A stretch of 64,000 nucleotides of DNA from Malurus cyaneus samueli. Lineage: Eukaryota > Chordata > Aves > Passeriformes > Maluridae. Under the pieces are notes generated by a model, which ran no database searches, was not told where the DNA came from, and saw only the letters and a list, made by a program, of their open reading frames with translations. Positions 62,001 through 64,000 of this stretch are shown here, in pieces. Made by a program: the position numbers and the translations under genes. How positions within the stretch are numbered: position 1 is the stretch's first letter; each line of letters starts with the position of its first letter. The stretch lies in contig CM019238.1 of assembly GCA_009741485.1 (NCBI GenBank), positions 15,651,947 through 15,715,946 of the forward strand, read 5' to 3'.

Positions 62001-64000
62001 ATCTAGTTGCGAGCAAGAAAACAGTGAAAAAACCCCAAAAATCAAGAAAATGTAGTTAAAAAAAGAAAACCAACAACAAAACTTCAAGATAACCTAGAGG
62101 AAAAAAACTTTTCAAAAAAACCTAGTCAAAGCCAGCTATGCATTACAGCACATATCTGATGAGATAACAACAAATATCAAATATAAAAATAGAAAGATAA
62201 AATAAAGATAAAATGGCCCCAGCCCAGGTTTGCACCCCTGCAAATGTTCTCAGTGCCATAAAAAGAAAAAAGGTGGGATGACATGGGTTTATCATGTGCT
62301 GTTTAGGGATAAAAGAAGCTACATCTGATACTGAAGCTGCAGCTTTCCAGTGAAAATGGGGTGATTAAATGTTTATAATATGGGTTGTGATCATCCACTG
62401 GTGGATTCTCATTTTCCTTGGTGGGAATCCCTCACCGAGTAAGGATTTCAAAAAGAAACCATTCTGTGACAAAGTCACTAACATGAAAAATAGTCACAGC
62501 ATCCTTTCAATGCACATGGCACTTAGTTTAGATTTTAAATACAAAAAAATCTTCCACAGCAATTTAAAGGATTTTTTTTTCACATTGCACGTGAGATTTT
62601 TTTTCCCAAATTCCACGTTTTGACACAGTCTCACCGAGAACTCAAGAGCAGCTCTCCTCAAAATAAACAAAACGTGTTCACTCTCAACGCACCAAAGTGC
62701 ATTGTTAGCAGCAGAATGTGAGTAACTTGGACCAAATTCTGGAGCAGATGCACAAATTCTGGGGCTGTGCTGTTAAACAGCGGCGCTTTCAAGGCTCTTC
62801 AAAGCAGCAGTCCGCAGGCACTGGGAATGCAGCACCAAGATAAAACACCTATCAGTGGCACTGCACTCTGCAGCAAAAATAATTGATGAGGAGTTGGGCA
62901 GAGTGGATTATAAATTGCAGGGTGCACGCAGTAGTTGCTGTGCTGGTCAATGGAGATGTCAGAGATGTGGCACAAAGGCAGTCACTGGTACAATAGAATA
63001 ACCCTCTAACGAGGAGGATTATGTTTTATTGATTGTGAAGAGATAAAATACCTGTATTATCCAAAATTAGTTTTTTGCTGCCTTAAGAAAAAAAAAAATC
63101 TCTTTCTGCAGACCCCGCATCAAATATTAATCAAGCAATAATTAAATGGGATAAAGAAAACTGTCCTGATATCTCACTTGCTATCATTTTCTTGGTGTGT
63201 AAAATAAGCCAAGCATGACTGAATAAAACTCTGTACTCTAATACTGGAATTTTAAATTTTAATGTCCTGTTTTATTGCTAAACCTGTATTAGAAATGCCA
63301 CTTTTAACTGGTAACTTCTGGTAGCCCATGAAATGAGAGTGTTGCTTACTCACAATGAGGTTGGAGAGCAAGGCGAGGCTTTGGATTCCTCTTTTCTCTC
63401 ACCTGAACCATCTCACTTTCACCGAAACCTTTCTTCATTGTGGTTCTGTGACAGAATACTGAGTCCACAGAGAGCCAGGTGCGATTTCCCTCCCTGCTCA
63501 GGCAGCAGTTACATGCTCAAGTGGTTTTTGAAGGAAAGAACTTCTTAACCAGATGCTTAAAGGATCCCTGGCCTGCTGAGGGGTGCACAATTAAGCACTC
63601 AAGGTGTAATTATGAACTCAGGTTCTACAGCTCCTGTGCTGGCCCCTGCCAGTGACTATTTCATCATCTGTTAATGGGTCAGTGCAGGTACAGGGGGGCA
63701 TTAAGATAATAAATATCAGAAAAAAGTCTTTTAAGGGATGCTGCTCTAATTATTCTGATTCCTCTGGAGCACACCTAATTCCTCCTTTTGGTGTTCATGG
63801 ATGTCTTGTCAATGGTACACACCCATAGACTGACTTTTTTAGATTATATTATCTAAATGATAGAATGAAAGCAAAGTATTCACAAATTCAATTATAAATT
63901 CTTTGGAAACATACCAAGACAGAGACGCTATAGTTCCACTCTCACTCAACAATTAGGTTGAGTCAGAGTGGAGCACTCAGCCTGGTAAAGAAGTCATGGG
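56084..64000. other. Intergenic or intronic DNA without recognisable genes
   Basis: AT-rich sequence with small homopolymer runs (A tract near 58678-58692; AAAT run near 61811-61827). The largest frames are 171 codons (58855-59370 minus) and 188 codons (60374-60940 minus). Neither shows a recognisable domain or a convincing promoter or splice context, and both are within chance for this length of sequence. Confidence 0.6.

Overview
The window looks like a gene desert or a very large intron from a bird genome, possibly a passerine. It is AT-rich single-copy DNA dominated by short spurious reading frames. The best lineage markers are three truncated CR1 non-LTR retrotransposon pieces (about 11935-12140 minus, 21266-21393 plus, 43412-43493 plus). 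Two of them keep the CR1 3' end with its ATTCTGTGATTCT-type terminal repeats. There is also one solo-LTR-like element (about 18401-18799, minus). I recognise no conserved protein-coding exon, tRNA, rRNA or CRISPR array anywhere.

Layout: 1-18.4 kb is unremarkable intergenic DNA with one CR1 fragment. A solo LTR lies at 18.4-18.8 kb, followed by possibly conserved non-coding DNA at 20.4-21.0 kb. A 10-N gap (21197-21206) sits next to a CR1 tail, and intergenic DNA continues to 31.6 kb. A short GC-rich flank (31.6-32.06 kb) leads into the centrepiece, a CpG-rich 42-bp minisatellite in two blocks: 32062-33036 (roughly 20+ units) and 34208-38144 (roughly 90+ units). Between the blocks is a 1.17-kb non-repetitive segment (33030-34198). 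An inverted, diverged copy of that segment lies at 41308-42327, directly beside a 5-N gap (41303-41307). From 42.3 kb to 64 kb the sequence is intergenic again, with simple repeats, one CR1 tail and a few stretches that read like conserved non-coding DNA.

The most interesting object is the minisatellite. A canonical unit carries a YY1-type motif (CAAAATGGCGGC) followed after one base by a perfect palindromic NRF1-type motif (GCGCATGCGC), plus a NotI site and 4-5 CpGs. It is in effect an array of more than 100 potential, methylation-sensitive YY1/NRF1 sites in an otherwise AT-rich desert. Because 42 is a multiple of 3 and five of the six frames of the unit lack stops, the array produces very long open frames (up to 1310 codons). 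These are best explained as repeat artefacts rather than genes. Array variants are shared in the same order between the two blocks, a recent 126-bp higher-order duplication is visible, and parts of the second block are peppered with small indels that suggest incompletely polished long-read sequence.
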